A stretch of 64,000 nt of DNA, taken from Actinomycetes bacterium (GTDB taxonomy: Bacteria; Actinomycetota; Acidimicrobiia; Acidimicrobiales; Palsa-688). Shown in pieces: positions 46,002-54,480 of this stretch. A program made the position numbers and the translations under genes. The notes beneath the pieces are model-generated. The model was not told the DNA's origin. It was given only the letters and a program-made list of their open reading frames with translations, and searched no databases. The stretch spans positions 1 through 64,000 of the forward strand of contig JAJZMF010000007.1 in NCBI GenBank assembly GCA_021850325.1, written 5' to 3'. Each line of letters starts with the position of its first letter. Position 1 is the stretch's first letter.

Positions 46002-47737
46002 GCCCCCACCCGTTGCAGCAAGAGCACCGCAGTGCCCGGGGCCCTCCCCGTTATGTACACCCGCTCACCCTCGGCAGCGTCGGTCGCACCCAGATAGGTG
46101 TAGTCCTCTCCGGGCCAGTAGGCGGGTGGGCGGTCCGGGCCGGTGCCGTTGCCAGGGCCGAAACGGACCACGTCGGGGCCCACCCGGTAGGCGGCGGTGC
46201 CCCTGACCAGTTCCCATTGACCGGGGCCGGTGGGGCGCAGCTCGCCCGGCCCGTCGGCGTCCTCGACCACCTCGAGCTCCCCACCCGGGCGGAAGGCCAG
46301 CTCCAGTGCCCATGCCGAGGGCGGGCCCTCGGTACGGAGCGTGACCTCGGCGCCGTCCTCAGCCAGGCGCACCTGCACCCTCGTCCTGAGACCGAGCACG
46401 TCGGCAGCACGGTCGGAGAACGACATCGCCGAAACGAACCGGCCCTCGTCCTCCAAGCGGTACTGGCCGTCGGCGCGCCTCGACCCAGGGGCCAGGGGTT
46501 GGTAGTAGGCGCCGCTGACCGCCTCCTCCATCACGTACCTGTCCCCCTCCAGGCAGGCCGACCCGGCCCGGAAGGGCCCGAGCCCGAAGAAGTCACGAGA
46601 CAGGCGGACAGACCCGAGGACCACCTGGCCGGCGAACATCCGCAGGAACGTCGGGTTGTGGGCGAGCCCGGACCGGGCCCGGCGGAACCGGGCGTAGTCG
46701 CTGCCCCCGTAGGCGACGACATGGACGCGCCCGGTCACGTGCGCCACCAGGCCGGCGTCCGCCAGGTGCTCCAGCCTCGGCAGCGGGGGCGCGACAGGGG
46801 CAGGCAGCACGGCGGCGAGGGCAGGCCGCGCGATGACGGCGGCCAGCGTCCGGCCTGCGTCGCGCACCGGCCCCTGCAGGGCAAGGTCTGCGGCCCAACT
46901 GAAGTCGCCGCGGCCCGTTCCGATGGCCATGCGGCGCAGCTGCAGGAGGTAGTCGGCCAGGGCGAAGCTCGTCCCCTGGTCCTGGCGCCGCGACTGCACG
47001 GTCTCCACTGTCCCGTCGGGCAGCACCATCGCCAGGGTGGACTCGAGGTTGCGCTCGACTACGTCGAGCAGCTCAGGGCGCCCGAGCACGTCGGCGATCA
47101 GGATCAGGGACGGGTTGGAGACATGGGCGGCGTAGTTGGGGCTCCTCTCGGAGTAGGTGCCGTCGCCGTGCACGTCCACACCCTCGGCAAGCCAGGCCTC
47201 GACCCGTTCGGCCAGGGACGGGTGCGGCCAGCTGCGGTGCAGCGCGGCCAGCGCGGCGCTCAGCTGCCAGCGGTGGTTCGCCGTGTGCACGCCGCCTGCG
47301 AGGAGCGCCGGGCGCACCGCATGGGCGAGCGCCTCCAGCTCGGGCGCCACCCCCGAGGCAGCCCCTGTGCTGTCGCCGTTCAGCAGCTCGTACAGGTCGC
47401 ACAGGTCCACCACCGTGAAGGCCGAGTCCGGCGGGGACTCGACGTTGCCGTCACCGCTGAACAGGCCCGAGGGCCCGAGCAGGCCCCGGGCCGTGCTCAC
47501 CAGGCGGCCCACCGCACCGAGCACCGCCGCGCTGCCCCGGTGGCGGGAACCCCCCCACAGGGCGACCGCAGCCAGCGCCTTGGCCGAGGCCATGACCCTG
47601 CGTGGCCCCAGGGCATGCAGCCCGGGGGCGTCGAGGGTGCCCAGTTGGGCGTACAACCGGTCGCACTCGAGGTCGGCGGCCCTGGTGACGGCATCGACGA
47701 AGTGCTGGTCCCGGGAGCCCGCACCGCTCGGGTTCAC
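45998..47737 (-). CDS. Heparinase II/III-like polysaccharide lyase or related enzyme
   Basis: The 579-residue protein has an N-terminal helical toroid (about 1-310) with GGVHTANHRWQLSAALAAL, YSERSPNYAAHVSNPSLILIADVLG and QSRRQDQ, followed by a beta-sandwich half (about 330-579) with YGGSDYARFRRARSGLAHNPTFLR. Asn, His and Tyr residues in the helical part match the general heparinase II/III-like plan. There is no signal peptide, suggesting action on imported oligosaccharides. The GTG start is 7 bases after the permease stop, so it is co-transcribed with the transporter. Activity on uronic-acid-containing oligosaccharides is inferred only. Confidence 0.72.
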   Translation of the reverse strand: MNPSGAGSRDQHFVDAVTRAADLECDRLYAQLGTLDAPGLHALGPRRVMASAKALAAVALWGGSRHRGSAAVLGAVGRLVSTARGLLGPSGLFSGDGNVESPPDSAFTVVDLCDLYELLNGDSTGAASGVAPELEALAHAVRPALLAGGVHTANHRWQLSAALAALHRSWPHPSLAERVEAWLAEGVDVHGDGTYSERSPNYAAHVSNPSLILIADVLGRPELLDVVERNLESTLAMVLPDGTVETVQSRRQDQGTSFALADYLLQLRRMAIGTGRGDFSWAADLALQGPVRDAGRTLAAVIARPALAAVLPAPVAPPLPRLEHLADAGLVAHVTGRVHVVAYGGSDYARFRRARSGLAHNPTFLRMFAGQVVLGSVRLSRDFFGLGPFRAGSACLEGDRYVMEEAVSGAYYQPLAPGSRRADGQYRLEDEGRFVSAMSFSDRAADVLGLRTRVQVRLAEDGAEVTLRTEGPPSAWALELAFRPGGELEVVEDADGPGELRPTGPGQWELVRGTAAYRVGPDVVRFGPGNGTGPDRPPAYWPGEDYTYLGATDAAEGERVYITGRAPGTAVLLLQRVGA

Positions 47738-47744
47738 CCGCAGG

Positions 47745-48692
47745 TCACCCCTTCAGGCCGGAGTTCAGGTCGGTGTTCATGACGAACCGCTGGAAGACCA
47801 GGTACATCACCAGCAATGGTGCCATACCGATCACCGAGGCACCGAGGAGCACGGACCAGTTGACGTTCTGGGCACCGACGATGCTCTCGATGCCGATCTG
47901 CAACGTGAACCAGTGCGGGTTGTTGATGACGAGCAGAGGCCATATGTAGTCGTTCCAGCGCCATACGAAGGAGAAGATGGCCAGCGTCACGAACACGGGA
48001 CGGGCGATGGGCACCATGACCCGCAGGAACAGGCCCAGCTCCGACCCGCCGTCCATCCGCCCGGCCTCCAGGAGCTCGTCCGGTACGGTCTTGTAGAACT
48101 GCCGGAACATGAGGGTACCGGTCGCCGTGTAGACGGTGGGCACGATGACCCCGGCCAGGTTGTTGTAGAGCCGGAGGTCCCGCACCACGAGGAAGCTCGG
48201 CGCCAGCATGACCTCGGTGGGCAGCATCGTCGTCGCCAACATCCCCACGAAGAACATCTTGAGCCAGATGGTGTCGTACTTGGCCAGCGCGTACCCGCTG
48301 CAAGCGCTGGTGACAAGCGTCAGCACAGTGGCCGCGGTCGCCACTATGAACGTGTTGCGGAAGTAGAGGGCGACATCGAAGGAGTGCCAGGCTTCCACGA
48401 ACCCCTTCACCGTCGGGTGCTGGGGCAGCAGGTGGAGCGGGTAGGAGAAGAGCTCACCGGCCGGCTTGAACGCGCTCAGGATGAACCAGAGCACGGGGAA
48501 CCCGTAGGCCGCCGCCAGGAGCCACAGCAGTGTCGTAGCCGATATGAACTTGCGCCCCTCCCCCGGCTTCACCCCGAGGAACGACAGCCGGCTCCGCCCC
48601 GCGACCGCCCTGCCTCTCGGCCTCCCGGGCAGTCCCTTGGTGCTCGTCCCAGCCGCGGGCCCGCGCTGCACCTCGACGTCCAAGGTGGTCAT
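47745..48692 (-). CDS. Sugar ABC transporter permease, MalG type
   Basis: The 315-residue permease has six membrane segments and the EAA loop ELLEAGRMDGGSELGLFLRVMVPIARPVF near 220-250. The basic N terminus of about 50 residues is longer than usual. It pairs with the MalF-type permease whose stop overlaps its start (ATGA, 48689-48692). No ATPase gene is present in the operon, so a shared MsiK-type ATPase encoded elsewhere must serve it. Confidence 0.93.
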   Translation of the reverse strand: MTTLDVEVQRGPAAGTSTKGLPGRPRGRAVAGRSRLSFLGVKPGEGRKFISATTLLWLLAAAYGFPVLWFILSAFKPAGELFSYPLHLLPQHPTVKGFVEAWHSFDVALYFRNTFIVATAATVLTLVTSACSGYALAKYDTIWLKMFFVGMLATTMLPTEVMLAPSFLVVRDLRLYNNLAGVIVPTVYTATGTLMFRQFYKTVPDELLEAGRMDGGSELGLFLRVMVPIARPVFVTLAIFSFVWRWNDYIWPLLVINNPHWFTLQIGIESIVGAQNVNWSVLLGASVIGMAPLLVMYLVFQRFVMNTDLNSGLKG

Positions 48693-49603
48693 GCCTTTTC
48701 CCTCCGCCGGTTGACCAGGATCTGGAGCATGGCGACCGCCATGAGGAGCAGCATGAGGACGAGCGACGCGGCCGAACCGTACCCGATCCGGGTCTCCTGG
48801 AACCCGGTCTGGTAGATGTACTGGACCATGAGGTTGTTCTCGGTGCCCGGGCCCCCGTTGCCGAAGGCGATGATAAGTGCGTACTCCTTCATGGTGCCGA
48901 TCGTCGTGAGCAGCACCACGATGAACGAGGTCCACCGTATCCCGGGCAGTGTGATGTGCCAGAACCGGCGCCACCCGGGTGCCCCGTCGATCGCGGCCGC
49001 TTCGTAGTACACCTGCGGCACGTTCTTCAGGGCGGCCACGAACAACAACATGCTGAAGGCCGTGCCGGCCCACGCCTCGGCCATCACCATTACGATGAGC
49101 GAGAGGGTGCCGTTGGACTGCCAGGCCAGTGTTGGCAGCCCGAGCCTCTGTAGGGCGAAGTTGACGAGGCCGAAGTTCTCGCCGAACATCCACCGCCAGA
49201 TGAGACCGTTGACGATGGGCGAGATCAGCCAGGGGATGAAGAAGAACACCCGCGCCACCAGCTTGCCCTTGGCGTAGCGGCTCACCAGGAGCATGGCTAT
49301 GGTGAGCGACAGGACGTAGGCGAGCGGCACGACCATGCCCGTGAAGAGCAGGGTGCGCACCAGAGCCGAGTGGAACAGCGGGTCACCAAGGAGCTGGGTG
49401 TAGTTGGACAGGCCCACGAACGACGCGGCGCTGAACCCGTTGTAGTTGGTGAACGAATAGGCGATGCCTATCGCCGCCGGCCAGGCGAAGAAGAGCGCGA
49501 AGAGGACCAGGTTGGGCGCAATGAGCGTCAGGGGCGCTCTCACGTACCTGCCGTAGCGCCTACGGCGGCGCCGAACTGTCAACGCTGCTGCTGGGACTGC
49601 CAC
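48689..49603 (-). CDS. Sugar ABC transporter permease, MalF type
   Basis: The 304-residue permease has six membrane segments and the EAA loop VYYEAAAIDGAPGWRRFWHITLPGIRW. It forms the channel with the following MalG-type protein. The GTG start at 49603 has AGGGAAC upstream. A 13-bp hairpin separates it from the preceding binding-protein gene, probably lowering permease expression relative to the binding protein. Confidence 0.93.
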   Translation of the reverse strand: MAVPAAALTVRRRRRRYGRYVRAPLTLIAPNLVLFALFFAWPAAIGIAYSFTNYNGFSAASFVGLSNYTQLLGDPLFHSALVRTLLFTGMVVPLAYVLSLTIAMLLVSRYAKGKLVARVFFFIPWLISPIVNGLIWRWMFGENFGLVNFALQRLGLPTLAWQSNGTLSLIVMVMAEAWAGTAFSMLLFVAALKNVPQVYYEAAAIDGAPGWRRFWHITLPGIRWTSFIVVLLTTIGTMKEYALIIAFGNGGPGTENNLMVQYIYQTGFQETRIGYGSAASLVLMLLLMAVAMLQILVNRRREKA

Positions 49604-49686
49604 CTCGTTCCCTCACCCTCTGTCGGTCACCACAACGGCACAGCGGCACCGCTGGTCGTCTTGCCCCCGTGCCACCGAAAGCCCAC

Positions 49687-49722
49687 GTGCACCGCCCGGG
49701 ACCGCATCGCCGGGCGGTGCAC
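49687..49722 (-). repeat. Perfect 13-bp stem-loop between binding-protein and permease genes
   Basis: GTGCACCGCCCGG (49687-49699) and CCGGGCGGTGCAC (49710-49722) pair perfectly with a 10-base loop. Hairpins here are known in sugar ABC operons, where they cause partial termination or protect the 5' mRNA part so that binding protein is made in excess. Confidence 0.7.
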
Positions 49723-49763
49723 TGACAGCCGGCCCGGTCCGTTGGACCAGGCCCGCAGTCGGC

Positions 49764-51047
49764 TCAGGCGCCCCCGACCTGTTGGTCGTAGCCCTTGATG
49801 ATGTTGGAAACCGTAGCCTGCACGCTCTGCTTGCCCTGGATGTACAGGTCCATCTGGTCGACCGTGGGGTCAGTGGTGATCGACTTGCCCTTCAGGCCCC
49901 AAGCCTGCTGGGCCGTGCCGAAGTAGTAGGAGATGGGAGCGGCGAGCGCGATCTCTTCTTTGTAGAGCTTGAAGCTGGCCTGGGCCGCAGCCGACTTGAA
50001 CGGGTAATGGATGGGGAGGTTGCCCTCAACCGGCAGGAAGCCGTTGATGGAGCTCAGCTTGGCATAGGTACTGGGCTTGTAGACCCAGGTGAGGAACTTC
50101 TTCGCCGCCGGGGCCTCGGTCGAGCTGTTGTTGAAGCCCACCATCAGGCCACCGGCTTCGATGTCGGATGCCTGCACCGGCTGGGCAGGGGTGGGCACGC
50201 TCGCCCATTGGAAGTTGGTGATGCTCTCGGCGAAGTCCGAGGTCTGCCATACGCCGGACCAGTAGGCCACCACCTGGCCGCTCTTGAAGAGGGCGTTGGG
50301 GTCGGCCCCGCTCAGCCATACCGAGTTGGGCATGGTGACGTTGTTGCTCATCTGCTTGAACAACTGCAGGGCCTTGTAGGTACCCGCCGTGGTGGCGAAC
50401 TTGCCGTTGGCACCCTCGTGCATGTAGTTGCCGCCGAACTCGTAGACGAAAGCCCGTAGCCGCGCCGGCGAGGGGTCGAAGACGAGGTCGTACTTGGCGC
50501 CGGTCGCCTTGCGCACCTTGTCCGCCGCTGCAAGGAACTGCGTCCAGGTCCATGTGTGGGCAGGGTTGGTGGGGAAGGAGACGTGGGCCTTCTCGAACAG
50601 GCTCTTGTTGATGAACATCCCGGCCGCCGTGATGTCGGACGGGATCGTCAGCACGTGCCCGGCGCTGTCGCGCACCAGGGCCGACTGGTAGATGTGATAG
50701 CTCTTGTTGCCCGCGATCGAGGAGAGGTCGATCAGCTTGCTCACCCAAACCGGGTCGAGGGAGGGAACGTCAGCCACGTCGGGCAACGAGCCCGCCAGGG
50801 CGGCATCGCGCAACTTGGTCGTGTACCCGCTGTAGGGGATGTTGACGATGTTGATCTTGGTGCCCGTCAGTTTGGCGTAGTCCGCGGCTATGGCCGTCCA
50901 GCCCTGTAGCTGGGCGGAACTGGTGGAAACCCAGAACGTGAGGCTCTGCGGCTGGCTCGCGGCGCCGGCGATGCCGGTGGGCCCGGCCACGGTGGCGATG
51001 CTGCAGATGGCGCCTACGAGCGCTGCCACGGAACGGTGCTTTCGCAC
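49764..51047 (-). CDS. Extracellular sugar-binding protein of an ABC transporter
   Basis: The 427-residue family 1 solute-binding protein has signal peptide MRKHRSVAALVGAICSIATV with probable cleavage near GAA-SQ, and lacks a lipobox Cys, which is unusual for an actinobacterial binding protein. The body shows typical motifs: LTFWVSTSSAQLQGWTAIAADY, LRDAALAGSLPDVADVPS, NKSLFEKAHVSFPTNPAHTWTWTQFLAAADK and AAKKFLTWVYKPS. It delivers sugars to the MalF/MalG-type permeases downstream. AAAGGAG precedes the GTG at 51047. The promoter and a LacI-type operator lie upstream. Confidence 0.9.
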   Translation of the reverse strand: MRKHRSVAALVGAICSIATVAGPTGIAGAASQPQSLTFWVSTSSAQLQGWTAIAADYAKLTGTKINIVNIPYSGYTTKLRDAALAGSLPDVADVPSLDPVWVSKLIDLSSIAGNKSYHIYQSALVRDSAGHVLTIPSDITAAGMFINKSLFEKAHVSFPTNPAHTWTWTQFLAAADKVRKATGAKYDLVFDPSPARLRAFVYEFGGNYMHEGANGKFATTAGTYKALQLFKQMSNNVTMPNSVWLSGADPNALFKSGQVVAYWSGVWQTSDFAESITNFQWASVPTPAQPVQASDIEAGGLMVGFNNSSTEAPAAKKFLTWVYKPSTYAKLSSINGFLPVEGNLPIHYPFKSAAAQASFKLYKEEIALAAPISYYFGTAQQAWGLKGKSITTDPTVDQMDLYIQGKQSVQATVSNIIKGYDQQVGGA

Positions 51048-51141
51048 AGTTCGCTCCTTTCTTGTCCGGCGTACGGCCCGGTGCGTTGGTTGGGGTCGGG
51101 GCCCTCCCGGGTTCCCCGGGTGACCTGCAAGCGGCCCATTG

Positions 51142-51185
51142 GGTAAGCGCTTGCCAAGCTACCATGAGCTCTGGTAGCGTGTCAA
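51142..51185 (-). promoter_or_regulatory. Sugar ABC operon promoter with adjoining LacI-type operator
   Basis: On the minus strand TTGACA (51185-51180), an 18-base spacer and TAGCTT (51161-51156) are immediately followed by the near-palindrome GGCAAGCGCTTACC (51155-51142). The operator would cover the transcription start, the standard place for LacI-family repression; AAGCGCTT is the core typical of such operators. Confidence 0.65.
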
Positions 51186-51286
51186 GGTGCCCCGGAGCCG
51201 AGGGATTTAGGACCAGGATATATAGGTGACTGCCCGCCAGCTGCGAGTGTCTCCCTAGTGGTAAATGCATACTTCGTGCCTGGCTC

Positions 51287-51300
51287 GGCAAGCGTTTGCT
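51287..51300 (+). promoter_or_regulatory. Second LacI-type operator, upstream of the lacI-like gene
   Basis: GGCAAGCGTTTGCT resembles the first operator, with 8 of 10 core positions symmetric. It lies 73 bp before the regulator ATG, suggesting autoregulation, and about 145 bp from the first operator, so looping is possible. Confidence 0.5.
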
Positions 51301-51372
51301 GACCGGAGGGGCCGCTCTGCCGCTGTGGTAGGCTCAGCCCGTAAAGGCTTGCAGACCTCGAGGACGGACGCG

Positions 51373-52422
51373 ATGGGCGTAGGGGGCGGCGGGCAAGGCG
51401 AGCGCAAGGCGCCGAGCCTGTACGACGTGGCGCGCCTGGCGGGTGTCTCCATTGCCACGGCCTCGAGGGTCCTGGCCAACTCCCGGCCGGTGCGCGCCGA
51501 CCTCCGTCAGCGGGTCCTGGAGTCGGCGGCCGCTCTGGACTATTCGACCAACCCGCACGCCAGGGCGCTGGCCAGTTCGCACGACGCTTCGGTCGGCGTG
51601 GTGGTGCACGACGTGAGCGACCCGTACTTCTCCGAGATCGTACGGGGGGTCCTCGATGGGGCCGAGACCAGCAACCAGATGGTGCTCATCTCGAACACCT
51701 ACCGCGACGTCCAACGGGAGCTCGATTACATCCGCCGCTTCCGTGCCCAACGGGTCAGCGCCCTGGTGCTGGCCGGTAGCGGACGGCTCGACCGCGAGAC
51801 GGAGGCGCACCTGAACGCCGAGATCACCAACTTCGAAAGGTCCGGTGGGCGGGCGGTGCTGATCGGCCGTCACGACGTGGCCGGAGACTCGGTGGCGCCC
51901 GACAATGCCGGGGGTGCGCGCCAGGTGGCACAGCACCTCGTCGACCTCGGCCACATGCGCATCGGGGTGGTTGCGGGGCCTCCCGAGCTCACCACGAGCT
52001 ACGACCGCCTGACCGCCTTCCGGGAGGCACTGGCCGAGCGCGGAGCCGAGCTCCCAGAGGACCAGGTGGTGAGCGGGGGCTTCAACCGGGCACAAGCGGA
52101 GCTGGCCGCAGCCGAGCTGATGGGCCGCCGTCCCGGCCTCACGGCTATCTTCGCGCTCAACGACGTTATGGCTATCGGTGTACTGGCCTACCTTCACCAG
52201 AGAGGGGCACGAGTGCCAAAGGACATTTCCGTAGTGGGCTTCGACGACATCCCGGTGGCGGCCGACCTCAGCACGGCCCTGACCACCGTGCAGGTGCCAA
52301 TGACCGAGATAGGCAGGCGGGCCTTCGAGCTGGCGCTGACGCCACCAGCCAAGAGGTTCCGTTCGGAGCGGGTGCCCACCCACCTCGTCGTCCGGGCATC
52401 GACGTCGGGCGCCCGGCCGTGA
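51373..52422 (+). CDS. LacI-family transcriptional regulator
   Basis: The 349-residue repressor has the N-terminal helix-turn-helix SLYDVARLAGVSIATASRVLANSRPV (about 15-40) and a sugar-binding core with VGVVVHDVSDPYFSEIVRGV, LVDLGHMRIGVVAGP, ALNDVMAIGVLAYLHQRGARVPKDISVVGFDDIPVA and a final TTVQVPMTEIGRRAFEL. The ATG at 51373 was chosen since family members start about 10-15 residues before the helix-turn-helix; an open frame extends 36 codons further but covers the operator. It should control the flanking transporter and dehydrogenase genes. Confidence 0.92.
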   Translation: MGVGGGGQGERKAPSLYDVARLAGVSIATASRVLANSRPVRADLRQRVLESAAALDYSTNPHARALASSHDASVGVVVHDVSDPYFSEIVRGVLDGAETSNQMVLISNTYRDVQRELDYIRRFRAQRVSALVLAGSGRLDRETEAHLNAEITNFERSGGRAVLIGRHDVAGDSVAPDNAGGARQVAQHLVDLGHMRIGVVAGPPELTTSYDRLTAFREALAERGAELPEDQVVSGGFNRAQAELAAAELMGRRPGLTAIFALNDVMAIGVLAYLHQRGARVPKDISVVGFDDIPVAADLSTALTTVQVPMTEIGRRAFELALTPPAKRFRSERVPTHLVVRASTSGARP

Positions 52423-53576
52423 CCCGGTCCCTGAGGGTCGGCGTGATAATGAACGGGGTCACGGGTCGCATGGGGCGCACCCAGCACCTCGCCCGGTCCA
52501 TTGCCGCCATACGGGCCGACGGTGGGGTGCGGGCCGGCGATGCCGTGATATGGCCGGACCCGGTGCTGGTCGGCCGGGACGAGAGCCGCCTTCGCGAACT
52601 GGCGGCCGCCCACGGGATAGAGCGCTACAGCACGGACCTGACTGCCTGCCTCGCCGACCCGGCCGACTCCGTCTACTTCGACGCTCAGACGACCTCCCGC
52701 CGCGAGGAGGCGGTGGCCGCTGCCCTGCGTGCCGGCAAGCACGTCTACTGCGAGAAGCCCACTGCGGGGACCAGCGCGGCCGCCATGGGGCTCGCCTCCC
52801 TGGCAGCTGAGGTGGGCGCCCGCAACGGCGTGGTACAGGACAAGCTCTTCCTGCCGGGGGTGCAAAAGCTCCAGCGGGTGCTCGAGCAGGGCCTGCTCGG
52901 CCGCCTGCTGGCGGTGCGGGTGGAGTTCGGTTACTGGGTGTTCGCCGACGCCGTCGGCACCACGCAACGCCCCTCCTGGAACTACCGCCAGCAGGACGGG
53001 GGCGGGATCGTGCTCGACATGTTCTGCCACTTCAACTACCTCTTCGAGAACCTCTTCGGCCCGGTACGCTCGCTCGCCTGCACAGCCCTCACCCACCTTC
53101 CCCAGAGGCTCGACGAGCAGGGCACCCCTTACCGGGCCACGGCTGACGACGGGGCGTACGCCATCTTCCAGCTGGACGACGGCGTGGTCGCCCAGGTGAG
53201 CGCGTCCTGGGCCGTCCGCCCCTTCCGTCACGACCTTTTCGTGGTGCAGGTGGATGGCGAGGCGGGCAGCGCCACCGCAGGCCTGCAGCGCTGCTTCGTG
53301 CAACCCGCGGCCACCACTCCACGCTTTGTCTGGAACCCCGACATCCCACTGGCCACGGACCCCCGCTCGAGCTGGGCAGAGGTACCCGAGCTCCTACCTC
53401 CGGTCAACGGCTTCCGCCACCAGTGGGAGCTCTTCCTCCGTCACGTGGCTCTCGACGAGCCCTTCCCCTGGGACCTGGCCAGCGCCGCCCGCGGAGTGGG
53501 CCTGGCCGAAGTGGCGCTGCGGGCCTCAGCGGAGCAGCGTTGGCTCGAGGTCCCCGAGCTGGGGACCGGGGCCTAG
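52419..53576 (+). CDS. Gfo/Idh/MocA-family oxidoreductase (second)
   Basis: The 385-residue enzyme has an N-terminal nucleotide-binding strand LRVGVIMNGVTGRMGRTQHL (a Gly-x-x-Gly-x-x-Gly-like loop), KHVYCEKPTAG with the EKP motif, and a substrate domain with GGGIVLDMFCHFNYLFENLFG (catalytic D-x-x-x-H). It oxidises or epimerises a sugar derivative, with the isomerase encoded next. Start and LacI stop overlap as GTGA (52419-52422). The insertion around residues 30-45 after the first strand is longer than usual. Confidence 0.86.
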   Translation: MTRSLRVGVIMNGVTGRMGRTQHLARSIAAIRADGGVRAGDAVIWPDPVLVGRDESRLRELAAAHGIERYSTDLTACLADPADSVYFDAQTTSRREEAVAAALRAGKHVYCEKPTAGTSAAAMGLASLAAEVGARNGVVQDKLFLPGVQKLQRVLEQGLLGRLLAVRVEFGYWVFADAVGTTQRPSWNYRQQDGGGIVLDMFCHFNYLFENLFGPVRSLACTALTHLPQRLDEQGTPYRATADDGAYAIFQLDDGVVAQVSASWAVRPFRHDLFVVQVDGEAGSATAGLQRCFVQPAATTPRFVWNPDIPLATDPRSSWAEVPELLPPVNGFRHQWELFLRHVALDEPFPWDLASAARGVGLAEVALRASAEQRWLEVPELGTGA

Positions 53577-54479
53577 GTGACGTCCGACCTCATGGGGACG
53601 GCAATTGGGGGCGCACGTCGGCAGCTGTCGATGAACCAGGCCACTGTCCCCCGCTGGAGCACGACCGAGCTCCTGGAAGGCTGTGCCCGGGCCGGTTACG
53701 GCGGGGTAGGGCTGTGGCGGCACCGGCTGGAGGGTGAGGACCTCACGCTGCTCGCCAGGCACGCGGCCCGGTGCGACCTGCAGGTCTCCTCCCTCTGCCG
53801 GGGCGGCTTCTTCCTGGCCCCCGACCCCGTGGACCAGGCCCGGAGGACGGCCGACAACCGCCGTGCGGTCGACGAGGCGGCGGAGATAGGTGCGGCGGCC
53901 CTGGTGCTGGTCTGCGGCCCGGCTCCCGACCGGGACCTCAGGTCGGCGCGCCTGGCTGTGACCGAGGCGGTCACGGACCTGGCTGCCTACGCCGGCGACG
54001 CGGGGGTGGCCCTGGCCGTCGAGCCCATGAACCCGCTGTACTGTGCCGACCGGTCGGTCGTGGTGACCCTGGACCAGGCCCTTGCCGTCGCCGAGGTCGC
54101 GGCACGCAACGGTGGCGGCACAGTGGGCGTGGTGCTCGACAGCTACCACCTGTGGTGGGACCCGAGGCTCGAGGACCTGGCCCGGGACGCCGCCGGCCAC
54201 GTGCTCGCGGTGCAACTGGCCGATTGGGTCATCCCGCTCACCGACATGCTCAACGGCCGGGGCATGCCGGGGGAGGGTGCGATCGACTTCCCGGCCTTCC
54301 AGGACGTCGTGGCCAGTACCGGCTACGCGGGCCTGGACGAGGTGGAGGTCTTCAACCCGGCCGTCTGGGACCGGGGCCCGGCCGAGGTGCTCGAGGCCGC
54401 GGCGCAGTGGTACTCGACCTCCTGGTGCACCGCGTACCCCGCTCCCTCCGGTGCCGGTCCTGCCCGGCCGGGGGCATGA
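53577..54479 (+). CDS. TIM-barrel sugar phosphate isomerase/epimerase (IolE/IolI-like)
   Basis: The 300-residue AP-endonuclease-2-type barrel has metal ligands readable as Glu in LAVEPMNPLYCADRS, Asp in VVLDSYHLWWDP with a neighbouring His, Gln in LAVQLADW and Glu in LDEVEVFNP. These enzymes isomerise or dehydrate keto-sugars and inosose derivatives. The GTG start directly follows the stop of the Gfo/Idh gene, and the next gene starts 1 base after its stop, so they form one operon under the LacI-type regulator. Confidence 0.85.
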   Translation: MTSDLMGTAIGGARRQLSMNQATVPRWSTTELLEGCARAGYGGVGLWRHRLEGEDLTLLARHAARCDLQVSSLCRGGFFLAPDPVDQARRTADNRRAVDEAAEIGAAALVLVCGPAPDRDLRSARLAVTEAVTDLAAYAGDAGVALAVEPMNPLYCADRSVVVTLDQALAVAEVAARNGGGTVGVVLDSYHLWWDPRLEDLARDAAGHVLAVQLADWVIPLTDMLNGRGMPGEGAIDFPAFQDVVASTGYAGLDEVEVFNPAVWDRGPAEVLEAAAQWYSTSWCTAYPAPSGAGPARPGA

Positions 54480-54480
54480 G

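Larger units (their letters stand above)
51048..51372. promoter_or_regulatory. Divergent promoter region of the LacI-controlled locus
   Basis: The 325-bp gap holds no gene. It carries the transporter promoter and operator on the left, an AT-rich stretch around 51216-51230, a possible extended -10 (TGCATACT, 51266-51273) for the lacI-type gene, and a second operator at 51287-51300. Confidence 0.6.

Noticed and set aside
45977-48815. Two long plus-strand frames (601 and 552 residues) across the heparinase-like and permease genes.
   Set aside because: They are antisense to genes with clear families and overlapping start-stop coupling; their translations are His/Arg/Gln-rich, as expected from shadow frames.
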